A DNA stretch of 22,524 nucleotides from the NCBI GenBank assembly GCA_001931905.2, contig MSJI02000072.1:1-22524 (forward strand). The letters are read 5' to 3'. Origin of the DNA: Cladosporium sp. IMV 00045 (lineage: Eukaryota; Ascomycota; Dothideomycetes; Cladosporiales; Cladosporiaceae). The translations under genes were made by a program, and so were the position numbers. The notes under the pieces were generated by a model. It was not told the DNA's origin, did not search any database, and worked only from the letters and a program-made list of their open reading frames with translations. Each line of letters begins with the position of its first letter. Within the stretch, counting starts at the first letter, position 1. This document shows, piece by piece, positions 1 through 11,500 of the stretch.

Positions 1-167
1 AACTAAAAGCTACTTTCGCTTTTAATATAGAAACGTCGTATATATAAGAAACTATTATAGTAGAGTCGTAGTTAGCTAACTAGCGATCTCTTAACGATTA
101 TATATAAAATAGGTAAAGTTATAATCTAGATAATAGTAGCTATTAGACTCTATATCTAGTTATTATA
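1..167 (-). repeat. Left LTR (the element's 3' LTR), truncated by window edge
   Basis: This stretch matches 8423-8589 without gaps at about 148 of 167 positions. All of the roughly 19 differences that I see are transitions. The match stops sharply at 167 in this copy and 8589 in the other. The final TA is what RIP would leave of the canonical CA end. The other end of the LTR lies outside the window. Confidence 0.82.
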
Positions 168-182
168 ACTACTTCTCTTTTA
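168..182 (-). other. Probable polypurine tract
   Basis: Directly inside the left LTR the plus strand reads actacttctcttttag, so the minus strand is almost pure purine. A polypurine tract just upstream of the 3' LTR primes plus-strand DNA synthesis in LTR retroelements. Its place here agrees with the minus-strand reading of pol. Confidence 0.55.
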
Positions 183-599
183 GAGAAGATATCTTTAGCC
201 TCTTAAAGATAATATAGAGACTCTATAGTAGCGATAGCGTTGCGATAGAGTTATATAAGAGTAAAATACTTTAATAATATACTTTATTAGTAAGACTTTA
301 CTTTATACCTTAGGCGTATAAGGAATATAACTAGTATAGTATATACCTTAGAGAAGTAGATATATTTAAGCTACTACTCTTATATCCTAATATTTATTAT
401 TAGGATTATTATTATAGAGTATATTATTTAGGTAAGGTAGTATAGTAACGCTACGTAAGTAGTAGAGCGCTAGCGTAATAGTAGAGTAGAATATTAATAT
501 TTACTCTACTTACTTAGATATTTATTTTCTTATTTAGTAATAAACCTTTTTTATCTCTAATACGCCTTCTCTTTTACTTACCTATTATATACTATTCGT

Positions 600-3288
600 A
601 TACCTTTTATAATACTTACTTATAAGAATCTATTAATTACTACTATACCTCCTAAGTATAGTAGTATTTATAAGCTAGCTACTAGTAAGGCTACTAAACC
701 TATAACTACGCCTAAGAGGACTAGTAACTAATAAGTAGGTTGCTCTACTTTTTCTAATAATATCGATAATAGGGCTATAACTACTAGGCGCTACTATAAC
801 GCTAATACTAACGCTAACGCTAAGAAGAAAAGAAAGGTTCCTACTCCTAAATATAAAGAAGGCGCTAAGGTTAGCTCTACTAAGGAAGATAATAATACTA
901 AAGAGAATAATAAGGATAAGAAGGATAATAAGGATAATATAAATAATAATAATAATAATACTACCTCTAAGAAGAAGAAGCGTAGTACTATTACTACTCT
1001 ATTATCTAGTACTTATAAACCTACTCTATCTATTTCTTCTAAGAAATAAAGTAAATATAAGGCTACTAAAGATACTCCTTCTAAGCCTAGTAAAAGAGTC
1101 TATACTAAAGATACTAAAGAAGAAGAAGCTAGTAATAATAATAAAGAGGAAGAGGAAGTTAAGTTAGAGCCTAAAAATAAAGAGTATAAGAAAGAAGCTC
1201 TTATAAGTAAAAAGAGCTCTAAGACTATAAAGCCTCCTACTAAGACTAGCGCTAGGAAGGTAACTACGCTACGCTAGATTAGTAGTAAGCTATACTCGAA
1301 GACCTTAGTTATAATAGCTACTAAGCCTAAGTTTATAAAAAGGAAGAGTTAGGCTAATACTAATTTACGTCCTAACTAGTCTCTTATTATTAAGACTACT
1401 ACTATAATTACTAACTAAGCCTTTCTTTAGGAAGTTTATAAGAAATGCGCTTACTATATAAAGTATAGTAAGTATAATAGCTCTACGCTACTATAACGAC
1501 GCTAACTATTAAATAGGAAATGTTTATATAGGTAGAGATCCTAATCTTATTACTATACGTTATTATAAGAGCTATAATAATAGCTATAAGAAGTATTACT
1601 TCTTTTACTAAACTACTCTTATTACTCTCTTTAATATAGTAGTCTACGTATAGTCTATATAGCGTAGGCTCCTAGATAGTAATAATATAGATAAGGTTCT
1701 TTAAGCTTACTCTAATTTCGAAGATATATACGACGCCTTTATTAGTAAGCTCTATACGTTCTAGATTAGCTACTATAAGACTATAGGAAATATAGCTACG
1801 CCTAAGAAAGGCGCTTATAATACTAGTACTAGCTCTAAGGATATAACTAGGTATATATATATAGAAGAGCTTTAGCGTATACGTATATATATAGAATCGA
1901 TAGTTAATCTAGGTTTCTAGGTTCGTATACTTTATAATACTTTCGCGCTACCTATACGCTCCTATAACGACTACTAATACTTTTCTAGATAATAAAGAAC
2001 CTTACTAAGAAAGAAGTTAAGAGTATACCTAACTAGTATTCTACTAGGGAGCTTATTCCTCTTATTAATAAGATCTAAGAGCGCTATAGCTACTAGATTA
2101 ATAGCCTTACTTAACTAGTCTTCTTAGAAGACCTACTATATATTATAAAGAGCGCTAAAGCAACTAAGAGTAACTCTATTATTTAGGATACTAGTATAGT
2201 ATTAGTATTACTATTTTACGCTACTTCTACGTTTCTAAGTCTCTCTAGGAAACTAACTACTAGCCTTTCTTATTATTCTACCTTAAAAGCCTTCTATACC
2301 TCTACTAGTCTTACCTAGGAGACTACTATTATTATTAATAATAATAATGCTTAAGAGGGTAGTAGCTCCCTATCTAATAAAGAGGTTCTTTACTCTATTT
2401 ACTATACTATAATAGACCTAGTCTACGCTACTACTACGCTACTACTACGCTAGATATCTAATAACTTTACGCCTAGTCTAGATAACTACTAGCGTAATAA
2501 GCTTATAGGTATAGAGATTAGTATAGATAAGAGGCTATATAATAACCTTACTAACTATAAGAGATCTATTATATATAAGAAACTTAATATAAGGTAGGCG
2601 TAAGAAGTAGAAGTCTATACGTAGAATGAAACTATAACGTTACTATAGAGCTTTTATAATACCTCTACGTCTAGTATATACTCGCTTAATAATAATAACC
2701 CTATATCTAACTCGCCTATACCTATTAGGCCCTACTAATTCTAGTACCTACTCGATATTAATAGCTTTTACCTTAAACTACTAGGTCGCCTATTTAAGAC
2801 TATTAAGGCTAGGTAGTAGCTATACTAGGATTTGCCTTTCTACTTTTATAAGGATATCTATATTACCTTTAACTACTAATAGTTAGAGTAGTAAAAGCGT
2901 AATAATAATACTATACTAACTCTACCCTATTACGTTTAGTAGCCTAACCTGATTAGCTATTCCGGTTATATTAGTAATAAGCCTTATAAGGCTACCTAAT
3001 TCTACTCTAAGTTCTAGAGCTCTAAGTTTACTCTAAGGAATAGTGTATTTTAAATTATCTTTCTTTATAAAGTACTTATAATCTAGTAGAAGTATATATT
3101 ATATTATACTATTAATAGATAAACTAAGGAGCGTATTCGTAATATAGGTAGCGCTAGCTTCGCGCTAGATAAGAGCTAGGTTATTAAGGAGGCGCGCTAC
3201 TAGCCTCTTAGGAAAAATAGTATAAGTATTATTATCCTAGAAGAGAGTATTATTTTTCTAGAGTATATAGTTCTTAAAGCTAAATAAG
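600..3288 (+). pseudogene. Degenerate plus-strand ORF of unknown function inside the Gypsy element
   Basis: Reading the plus strand with RIP-type stops (TAA/TAG where Gln or Trp stood) gives one long frame. Codons starting at positions divisible by 3 run from about 594 to 1530 and again from about 2001 to 3288. The stretch 1534-1980 reads in the next frame, so an intron or two indels lie between. The first third is hydrophilic and rich in Lys, Asn, Thr and Ser, with a KKKRKV word at 822-839 that resembles a monopartite nuclear localisation signal and further Lys clusters near 970-990. A Cys-x-x-(Cys/Tyr) patch sits near 1446. The last part (about 3110-3286) reads as ordinary mixed protein with few stops. 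It converges with pol, whose end lies near 3421. I do not recognise the family. It could be an antisense accessory gene of the element, a captured gene or a nested element. Confidence 0.5.
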
Positions 3289-3420
3289 TTATTTATTAGT
3301 AGTAGTAGAATACTATCTTAGTTATTATTTTCTTTTTCGTAAATAGTTAAGTAGGAGAAAACTCCTACTCCCTTTAATATTAGCCTACTATCGCTATATA
3401 CCTATAGTAATAGAGGTTTA

Positions 3421-6400
3421 ATACTTCTTCTTACTTTTCTTATATTCTCTAATTAAGTTCTAAGAGCCTTCTAGGTTACTTTCTAGTTCCTATTAGTTAT
3501 AAGTATTAGGCTACCCTTACTACTTAATTAGGTACTAAATTACTTCTTTTCTTTTTTATTCCTTAAGGATTACTTCTACCTCCTACTTAGGTTTACTTTT
3601 AGTATCTAGTACTATAGGTATTAGTATCTCTATGCTATTACTATACTAGCTCTATAGTTCTAGGAGGGATATATAGAATACATTATATATTCTTAAGAAC
3701 TCTTTTAGTAGTACTAGCTAGTATACTTAGGAGCCTATAGAGTTAATAACTCTATAGGGTCCTATAAAGTATAAAAATAGTTTCTTTATAAAGAGTTTTA
3801 ACTTAATATTCTTTAAAGAAAGTAAGACTAGATCTCTAACCTTATAGGTCTAAGGTTTATAGGTCTTATTATAATACTACGTTTATACTTTTTAAGCTTA
3901 CTTCTATATCTTCTCTATTATAGCTTATTTATACTCTAGTTACTAAATACGCTCCTTAGCTATTAGTACCCCCTTTTTAGGAAACTTATCTCGAGTTAAT
4001 ATAGTATAAATAGAGGGATTATAGCTTATAAGAGCGTAGAATAGACTTACTCCTAGCGTAGTAGATACGTAGTTATTACTAGTAAACTCTACTATATATA
4101 AGAGGTCTATCTAATTATCCTAGTAGTTAGTATAGAAGTAACGTAAGTACTATTTAAGCGCTTAATTTTCCCTTTCTATTTACTTATCTATTTATAGGTA
4201 GAAGGCTATACTTAGCTATTACTTTACCTTTATAGCGTAGTATACGCTTAACTAATACTTACTTATAAATACTAATCCTTAGTCTAATATAATTCTTTTT
4301 AGTATACTATATTTATATATAATATATTTAAAGATTAATATATATAGCTCCTTAGCTATATAGGTCTTCTTATAAGGAATATACTTAGACATTTTTATAT
4401 ATCTATTAATAACTATAAAGATAGAGTTACTTATATTATCTCTATACCTACTTAGAAGTAGGTCTACGATAAAGTCTATAGCTAACTCTTAGAATAGTTC
4501 TTCTAGTATTAGTAATACTATTATTTCTCTATATAGCTTATAGCGCCTTACTTTCGTCCTTTAGTAAATTATATATAAATTTATATATTCCTAGATATCC
4601 TTTCTAAGGTCCTTCTAGAAGTATTTCTATTAAATTAATTTAATAGTCTTTATAATACTAAAATAACTAGTAAGTAGGTTATTATAGTATCTTTTTAATA
4701 ATTCCGCTTATAGTATAGAATCCTTAGGAATATAAATAGTATTATCCTTATAAAAGAGGCTATTACGTAGCGCGTACGCTACGCTAGTATAGTAACTACG
4801 CTACGTATTACTTATCGCCTTTACCTATTCGGGTTTAGTTAAGAGCCTAATTATATCCTTAATATTAGCTAAAAGCGCTTTATAAGGATATTTAGCTTTT
4901 ACTAAAGTAATTACTACTTTTCTTAGTAAAGTCTTTTATAATTCTTAATAGAAAGTAGAGATCTTTAGTAAATTAACTTTATCCTCTTATTACAAACCTA
5001 TTATCGCGACTACTCTATAAAGTAAGGTCGATAGGCTCTAGCTCTATTCTAATACCTAGTAGTTTAACTTCTCCTAGAGTATAAGTAAAAGAGTAGTCTT
5101 AGAGTCCTTAGCTAGTTTATAGTCTAGTTACCTCGATAGCGTATTAGTAGAGTTATTCTTCCTTATACGATATTTAATTTCGAAGTTAAATAAGGCGAGA
5201 AAAGTAGCTTATTAAGCCTACCTTCTATTTAACTACTTAAGGGTTATAAACCCTTTAAAGTTATTATAGTTAGTAAGTATACGTACTAAGTATATAGTGC
5301 TTTCGAGGTAGTATCGCTAATACTTAAAAGTACCTATAATTACTAGTAGCTCTTAGTTATACGTTTTATACTTCTACTCTATAGAGATAAACTTCTTTAA
5401 CTAAAAGGCTATAGGATGCTACTAGAGATTCTCTTCTTTTAGACTATAGAGCTAGAAGAGGATTATAGTAAAAGCGAAACTAGAAGTATTAGTTTTAAGC
5501 TATAGGGATTTTTCTAGGTTATAGTAGACTAGGATAGGAGCTTTTATAAAGGTATTATATACTCTCTAGAAAGCTACTCTTTCTCTATTACTTAGTTTAA
5601 GCTTACTAGGCTTCTAACTATCTACTAGTCTCTTTAGGAGGTTAGTTAGTAGCTATACTATTCTTAAATAGGCGTATATAAACCTCTAGTAGAAGTTAGT
5701 AAACTCTAGGAACTACTAAACTATATAGTATAACTCTAGCTCTAGCTACTCCCTAATTATACTAACCCGGCGTTAATCTATCGATACGCTAGTACTAGAT
5801 ATAATAAACCCTAGGAACTCTACTTACTCTATAAAGAAGTAATACTTCTTCGGGTTTATATAGAGGGTATACTTCTAGAGTTATTCTAGGACTAAATAAA
5901 GGTAGTATATATACTCCTTATAGGTCTTACTATAGATTAGAATGTTATCTAGGTAGACTACGTAGAAGTTATCTAGGTATCCTACTAAGGCTTTATTAAT
6001 ATACGCCTAGAATATAGCTAGCGTATTTATTAAGCTAAAGAGTATAACTAGATATTCGAAATAACTATAACGCGTTCGAAAAGCTATCTTCTACTTATTA
6101 CCTTAGTAGATAGAAATATAGTAATAGGCGTCTTTAAGATTAAGCGCTAAAAAGACTTTTACTCTACTTAGTCTATTAAGAGTTTTACTTATTAGTAGAA
6201 GTAGTATATAATCCTTTATTATAATAGCGTTTAAGCCTCTATAGTCTATATAGAGCTATAGTAACCTATCCTTCTTTAGTACGAAAAGGATAGGAGCTTC
6301 TACCTTACTAGCGCTACGCTAGATCTACTTATTTATAGTAGCCTTTTCTAAGTAGTTCCTTAACTCCTCGAGTTCTAACTTCGAGAGGTTATAAAGTAGC

Positions 6401-6700
6401 TAAAATAGTAGTACTATATTAGGTTTAAAGTAGATAAGATAAACTATATCTACTATCTTCTTCTATATCTTCTATAGGTCTATATCGAAGACGTCTATAA
6501 AGTCTTTAATATTAGGTAGTAAAGAGTATAAAACTCTATTACTCTTAGTAACCTCTTCTTTCGAGGTTATAGTAGATATAAGATATACTTATACTACTAT
6601 TATAAACTCTAAGTAGGCTTCTATAGTATGTATCGTATTTACGCTATAGAGTTAAATTAACTCTAAATCAATCCTATATCTCTAGTAGTTTATCCTAGAG
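3421..6700 (-). pseudogene. Degenerate Gypsy pol (RT, RNase H, integrase, chromodomain)
   Basis: On the minus strand, 6090 to 5881 reads through the RT core, with RTRY, FEYLV and the active-site box, where YLDD has become YLDN. At about 5290-5110 the RNase H tail shows an NNFKGF and LNRRQA pattern. At about 4490-4380 the integrase core shows IDFIVDL and, further on, NRYIKMSKYIP, where the usual catalytic Asp before RY is Asn. At about 3760-3650 the sequence reads GPYRVINSIGS and, later, FYISLLE, typical of the integrase C-terminal region. At about 3545-3430 YLIK and ESNLEG mark a chromodomain, a module that in chromoviruses steers insertion to heterochromatin. Gln and Trp codons are now stops throughout. 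The left boundary near 3421 and the right boundary near 6700 are approximate; protease was not resolved. Confidence 0.85.
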
Positions 6701-7289
6701 TTAGTAACTATCTTATAGAATTTTCTTTATAGTCGCTCTAGGATTATATCTATAAAAAGTAACGTTACTATATAGAACCTTTCTACTATTTTATAAGTTA
6801 CTCTCTATAAGTTTTCTAGACTTAGTTATAGTATATACGCCTTATATATATAAGCCTTACTACTTTAAAAGCTTTTAGCTTTTAGAAAAATAGTACTCTC
6901 TATAGGAGGTAAGCCTAACCTCTTTATTATAGACTATAATACTAGATTATAGTCTACTCTATTATCTAGGAAAAGAGAAATCTCTTTTTTATACTCTATA
7001 GCTATTATAATAGCTCTATATAGTACTAGCGCTAACTTATATTTAACTCTAGTCTTAGAGTTTAAAAGTAAGTACTTTTTATTCTTCTAGAGTTTTTTAC
7101 TTTTATTTAGTATTAGATATTTAAATCTAAAGAATCTCTTATAGTAACCTTCTAGTTTCTTATAGTATCTTTTTTTAGTTTAGGATAAGTAATACTATAA
7201 TAACCTTTCTTTCTATAATTATAGTACTCTACTTAATCTAGTAAAGGCTTCTAGGTATGCCTTTCTACCTACTATATAGGTAAGTAACT

Positions 7290-8010
7290 AAATAATAGAT
7301 TACTTATTAATCTATTATTACTTCTTTACTTCTTATTTAGGGAACTAGTACTTTAATTCTAGTAGATACTCTTTAAGCTTTTACTATCCTTATTTATAGT
7401 AGGCTTCTTTTAACTAGAAAGCCTACTTATATTCTCTAGCTTCTAGGCTAGAATAATAAAGTCTTATTAGCTTTAGAGAACTTTAGACTTTATAATAATA
7501 GTCTCTCTTAGACTATAGTAAAGCTTATTAAAGAAGTATTAGGTATACTAAGCTTCTATATACTATTCGCTAAGCTAGTTTTCTAGTATAGTAAAGTAGA
7601 TAGTAAAATTTATTATATTTTTACTCTCTTTCTATCTTACGCCTTTATAATTAAGGCTTATATTAAAACTATAGTTTACTAGGTCTATAATATAGTTAAT
7701 TATAAACTCTTTAAAGTCTCTAAATATATAGTCTAGTAAAGAGAGAGATCTATAAATATAAGTCTAGAAAGTCTTTAGTTCTTTTACTAGCTATATACTA
7801 GTAAAAAAGACTTTCTCTTACTCTATTTCATATATAATAGAGTTAATCTAGAAGATAGTCTTTAAACTTAAGAAGAAGATCCTAGCTTCTTATAATATCT
7901 TCCTCTTAAATACTTCTAGGTTCTTATAGCGCTATTACTTTATACCTATTATAATCTCTAGGCTCTCTATCTATAATATAGAATCGCTTAGAGCTAAAGC
8001 ACCTATAATA
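7290..8010 (-). pseudogene. Probable degenerate gag
   Basis: This stretch lies upstream of pol in the element's own direction, where gag belongs. Read on the minus strand with RIP-type stops, it gives a hydrophilic, helical-looking frame rich in Gln, Lys, Glu and Asn. I could not see a clear zinc knuckle; its Cys codons would be prone to RIP. The call rests mainly on position, so the limits are approximate. Confidence 0.42.
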
Positions 8011-8422
8011 ATTAAAAGAACTAGTAGTATAGGACTTTATTATATAGCCTATAGTATAGTAGCGTCCTATATATATTATAGCTATATAACCTCTTTATAA
8101 AGCTATTCTAAGGACTATAGTATTAGCTTTTCCTACTAGAGATAATACTATTCTTCTTATAGTAAATATTCTCTTTTAAAGCCTATTCCTTCCTAATACA
8201 TATTATCTACTTACGTATTTTATATTAGTATATCTAAGTTTAAGTTAATAGGTTACGTATTATAGGTTAGCTCTAGCTCTATCCTATTATCCTATAGGCT
8301 ACTACTAGAAATAGAGCTTTTAGAGTTATAATTAAATAATTATAGATAGATAAGATATAAATAATTAATAGTATATAGTAGCGTAAAGAATAAGTTACTA
8401 CTAAGTAGGTACTTTATATAAG

Positions 8423-8589
8423 AACTAAAAGCTACTTTTGCTTTTAATATAGAAACGTTATATATATAAGGAACTATCGTAGTAGGATTATAGTTAGCTA
8501 ACTAGCGATCCCTCGATAATTATATATAAAATAGGTAAAGTTACAATCTAGATAATAGTAGCTATTAGACTCTACGTCTAATTATTATA
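8423..8589 (-). repeat. Right LTR (the element's 5' LTR), visible part
   Basis: This is the second copy of the terminal repeat at 1-167. The matched part begins at 8423 only because the other copy is cut by the window start. The true left end probably lies within the preceding few hundred bases, and the tRNA primer site should sit just left of it. I could not place either confidently. The five bases after the repeat, ggaac, would be the target-site duplication to look for beyond the other end. Confidence 0.82.
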
Positions 8590-11500
8590 GGAACCTACTA
8601 GATACTTCCTATAGAATAAAAAAAGAGATACTTATAATAGCTATAATAATAATACTACTATTATTACTATTACTATTACTAATGCTATTATTACTATTAC
8701 TATTACTATTACTATTACTACTACTATTATTAGTTATAAGAGAGAAGAAGAGAAAAAAAAGAAAAAATATAGAAGAAAGCTTTTACTTACTAGTAATCTA
8801 CTAATAAATAATAAATAGTAAATAATAGTAAGCTACTATTATAAGCCTATTATTTATAATAATAAAGAACTAGATTATAAGCCTACTAAAGTAAGAGTAG
8901 TATGCTAGAAGTAAATAATAATAGTAACTAAAGCTTATTAGAATAAGTAATAATAGTAGCTTATAATAGGAGTATAAGATAGCTTTAAAATGAGAATAAA
9001 ATAGACTCTATGCATTTAGAAGTAGAACCTATCCTATAAGACTAAGTTACTAGCTTAGTACTATTATTATATAAACGCTAGAAGCATATAAATAGTAATA
9101 AGACTACTATAGTTAAAAGAAAAAGAAATAATTAAATCTACTCTAGTCTTAATACTAAAAAAAGAGAAAAAGTCTTCTAATACTAAAGAGGACCTTTACT
9201 TCTTAATATAGAAATAGTAGTATCTATAAGTTTTTACTTAGAAATATTTAAAAAAAAAAAAAACTAAGAGCTTTACTAGTAAAATAGAAATAGATAAGTA
9301 TAGCCCCTAAAGAATTTATATTAGACTCTATTAATAAATAGTGTGAAAATAGATAAGGAGAGAGTAAGAGATAATATAAAAGATAAGCTTTAAGAGGTAA
9401 GTATAGATAATACTACGCCTTAGGAGAATAGCTTTAGTACTCTATACTCTTTTAAGTAGACTTAGATAGAGAAGACTTTCTATCTTATATCGAACTTATT
9501 AAATACCATATTAAGCTTCTATATATACGTCGCTCACCTATAATAAATAGACTAGCGAACTATAGCCTATAGACTATAGCTAGTATTAATATTATTTATA
9601 GTAATAGACTACTTCTTATATAATCGATATTAGATATTATTATACTTAGATAGTATAAAAAGAGTTACTATTTACGTAGATTATTATATCGATTACTAGT
9701 CTAATTTATTAGGGTTATAATTAGAGTTATATAGCTATTCTCGAACTTACTAGTTATACTTAATAATAATATTTACTTCTTATACTCTTTTCTTTAAGAG
9801 TATAGTAAAGCAATCTAATTTATCTTTAAGTATATCCTTCTTATCTATAGCTATACTAACTCTAGTAATAACTAACTTACCTATATTAATAGTAGTATAA
9901 GAAATAAAGTTAAGAAAGCTAAGTAACTCTTTAATCTCCTAAAGGGTTTTAATCTAATATTAATTAAATATCTACTCCTTAAAAAGTTACTTTTATATAT
10001 AAGTATCCTAATTAAGCTTACTCTAGTAGTTAATAACTAGCTTACTAAACTTCTAGATCGACTTCTATTTAGGAAAGCTACTAAGCGCGTTATCTATATC
10101 TAGCTAGATTACCTCTAAGTAATATAACTAGACCTTAACTAATATATACTTCTACTTATCTATTTAGCTAGATATTAAATTAGTTAGTACGTTATAGAAG
10201 CTTATCGCGTTTAATCTAGTATTATAAGTAGGTAGTAGGTTATTTTTAAACTCTTTTTAACGCTCTATTTTAGTACATTTAGAGATCGAGCTAAACTATA
10301 AAGTAGAGTTAGCTAGTAGAGGTATTATCGTAGTTATTAGTAATCGAGGTTATAAGAATAATAATAATTATAGGTTTAGTAGATAGGATTATAGTAGAGG
10401 AGTAGATACTTTAGATATTAATTAATAACTAGATAATACTACTACTAAGGAATAGTAGACTAGAGGTTTAATTAGTAGATTTAGGTTTAATATAAGGTAT
10501 TATAAATAGTATTAGTATTAACCTATTAGCTTCTAATAATTAAAACTAGTAATTAGATAATAATTAGTCTATTATATAAGTAGGGGTAGTAAAGTTATAT
10601 TAATAAAGACATAGATAATAAGAGGTTAGGTATAGAAATTAATAACTAACTACTTAAGTTTATACTTATTTAGAGTTAAAAAAAGAGAATAAGATTAAAT
10701 TAGAAAGAGAAAGAGCTTTAAACTCTAGAAATTACTAAGCTTAAACTATAGCTAGTAAACGTATCTAGTATATTATATAAGCGCTTAAGGCGTATCTAAC
10801 CTATATACGCCTATAATTTAATTAATAAAGGATTAATAGTAGTATTATCCCTAGCTTAGCTATTATTAAAGTATAGCTCTTTTTTAATTAGGTCTATTAG
10901 ATAATAAATAGCTAGTTCCTTATTTGCATTATAGAATACTCTTTAGATCCCCTCTAGTAGCATATAATTATTTAACTACTAATATATATTCTATAGCTTA
11001 TTTAACTCTTTAAGAAGTAGCTATATACTATATAGTATATATTAGTAAGCTATATTATAAAGAGCGTAAAAAGTAAGCTTATAGATACGCTTACTACTAT
11101 TATTAATAGCTAAGCTATCGATCTTATATATAAATCTATAATACTTAAGTTTATTACTATACTACTAAAGCGTTTCTATTAGGAGGTATTTATTAAGATT
11201 AAAGTCCTTAAGATCTTATTATATACTCTAAAGGGTTAGTAAATCCTCTAGAATAGTAAAGCTACTCTTAACGCTACTAGTATACTTAGGATAGTAATAT
11301 AAAAAGAAAAAGATACTAAGTATAAAGTATAGCTACTAGAGTTACTTCTAAATTCGATAGTTATTCTAAATATAAATAAACTATAAGAGGGTATTTTAAA
11401 AGATAGGTATATAGATTACTAAAAATGTAATTTAGTCTAAAAGCTAGTTAGCATTATAAGCTTTATTTCTATTATATTTAAGAAAGTAATTATACTATTA

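Larger units (their letters stand above)
1..8589 (-). mobile_element. Degenerate Ty3/Gypsy (chromovirus-type) LTR retrotransposon
   Basis: Two copies of one LTR sequence, in the same orientation, lie at 1-167 (cut by the window start) and 8423-8589. The minus strand between them still shows pol: reverse transcriptase at 5881-6090, end of RNase H at about 5110-5290, integrase core at about 4380-4490, integrase C-terminal part at about 3650-3760 and a chromodomain at about 3430-3545. The order RT, RH, IN is that of Ty3/Gypsy, and the chromodomain points to the chromovirus branch. A purine tract on the minus strand next to the left LTR fits the minus orientation. The element is dead; every domain carries RIP stops. 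About 3.2 kb between pol and the left LTR is unusual and holds a plus-strand reading frame. Confidence 0.88.

Noticed and set aside
8641..8735. Possible CRISPR-like or satellite array
   Set aside because: Units are simple tandem ATT/ACT triplets without spacers; this is a microsatellite.
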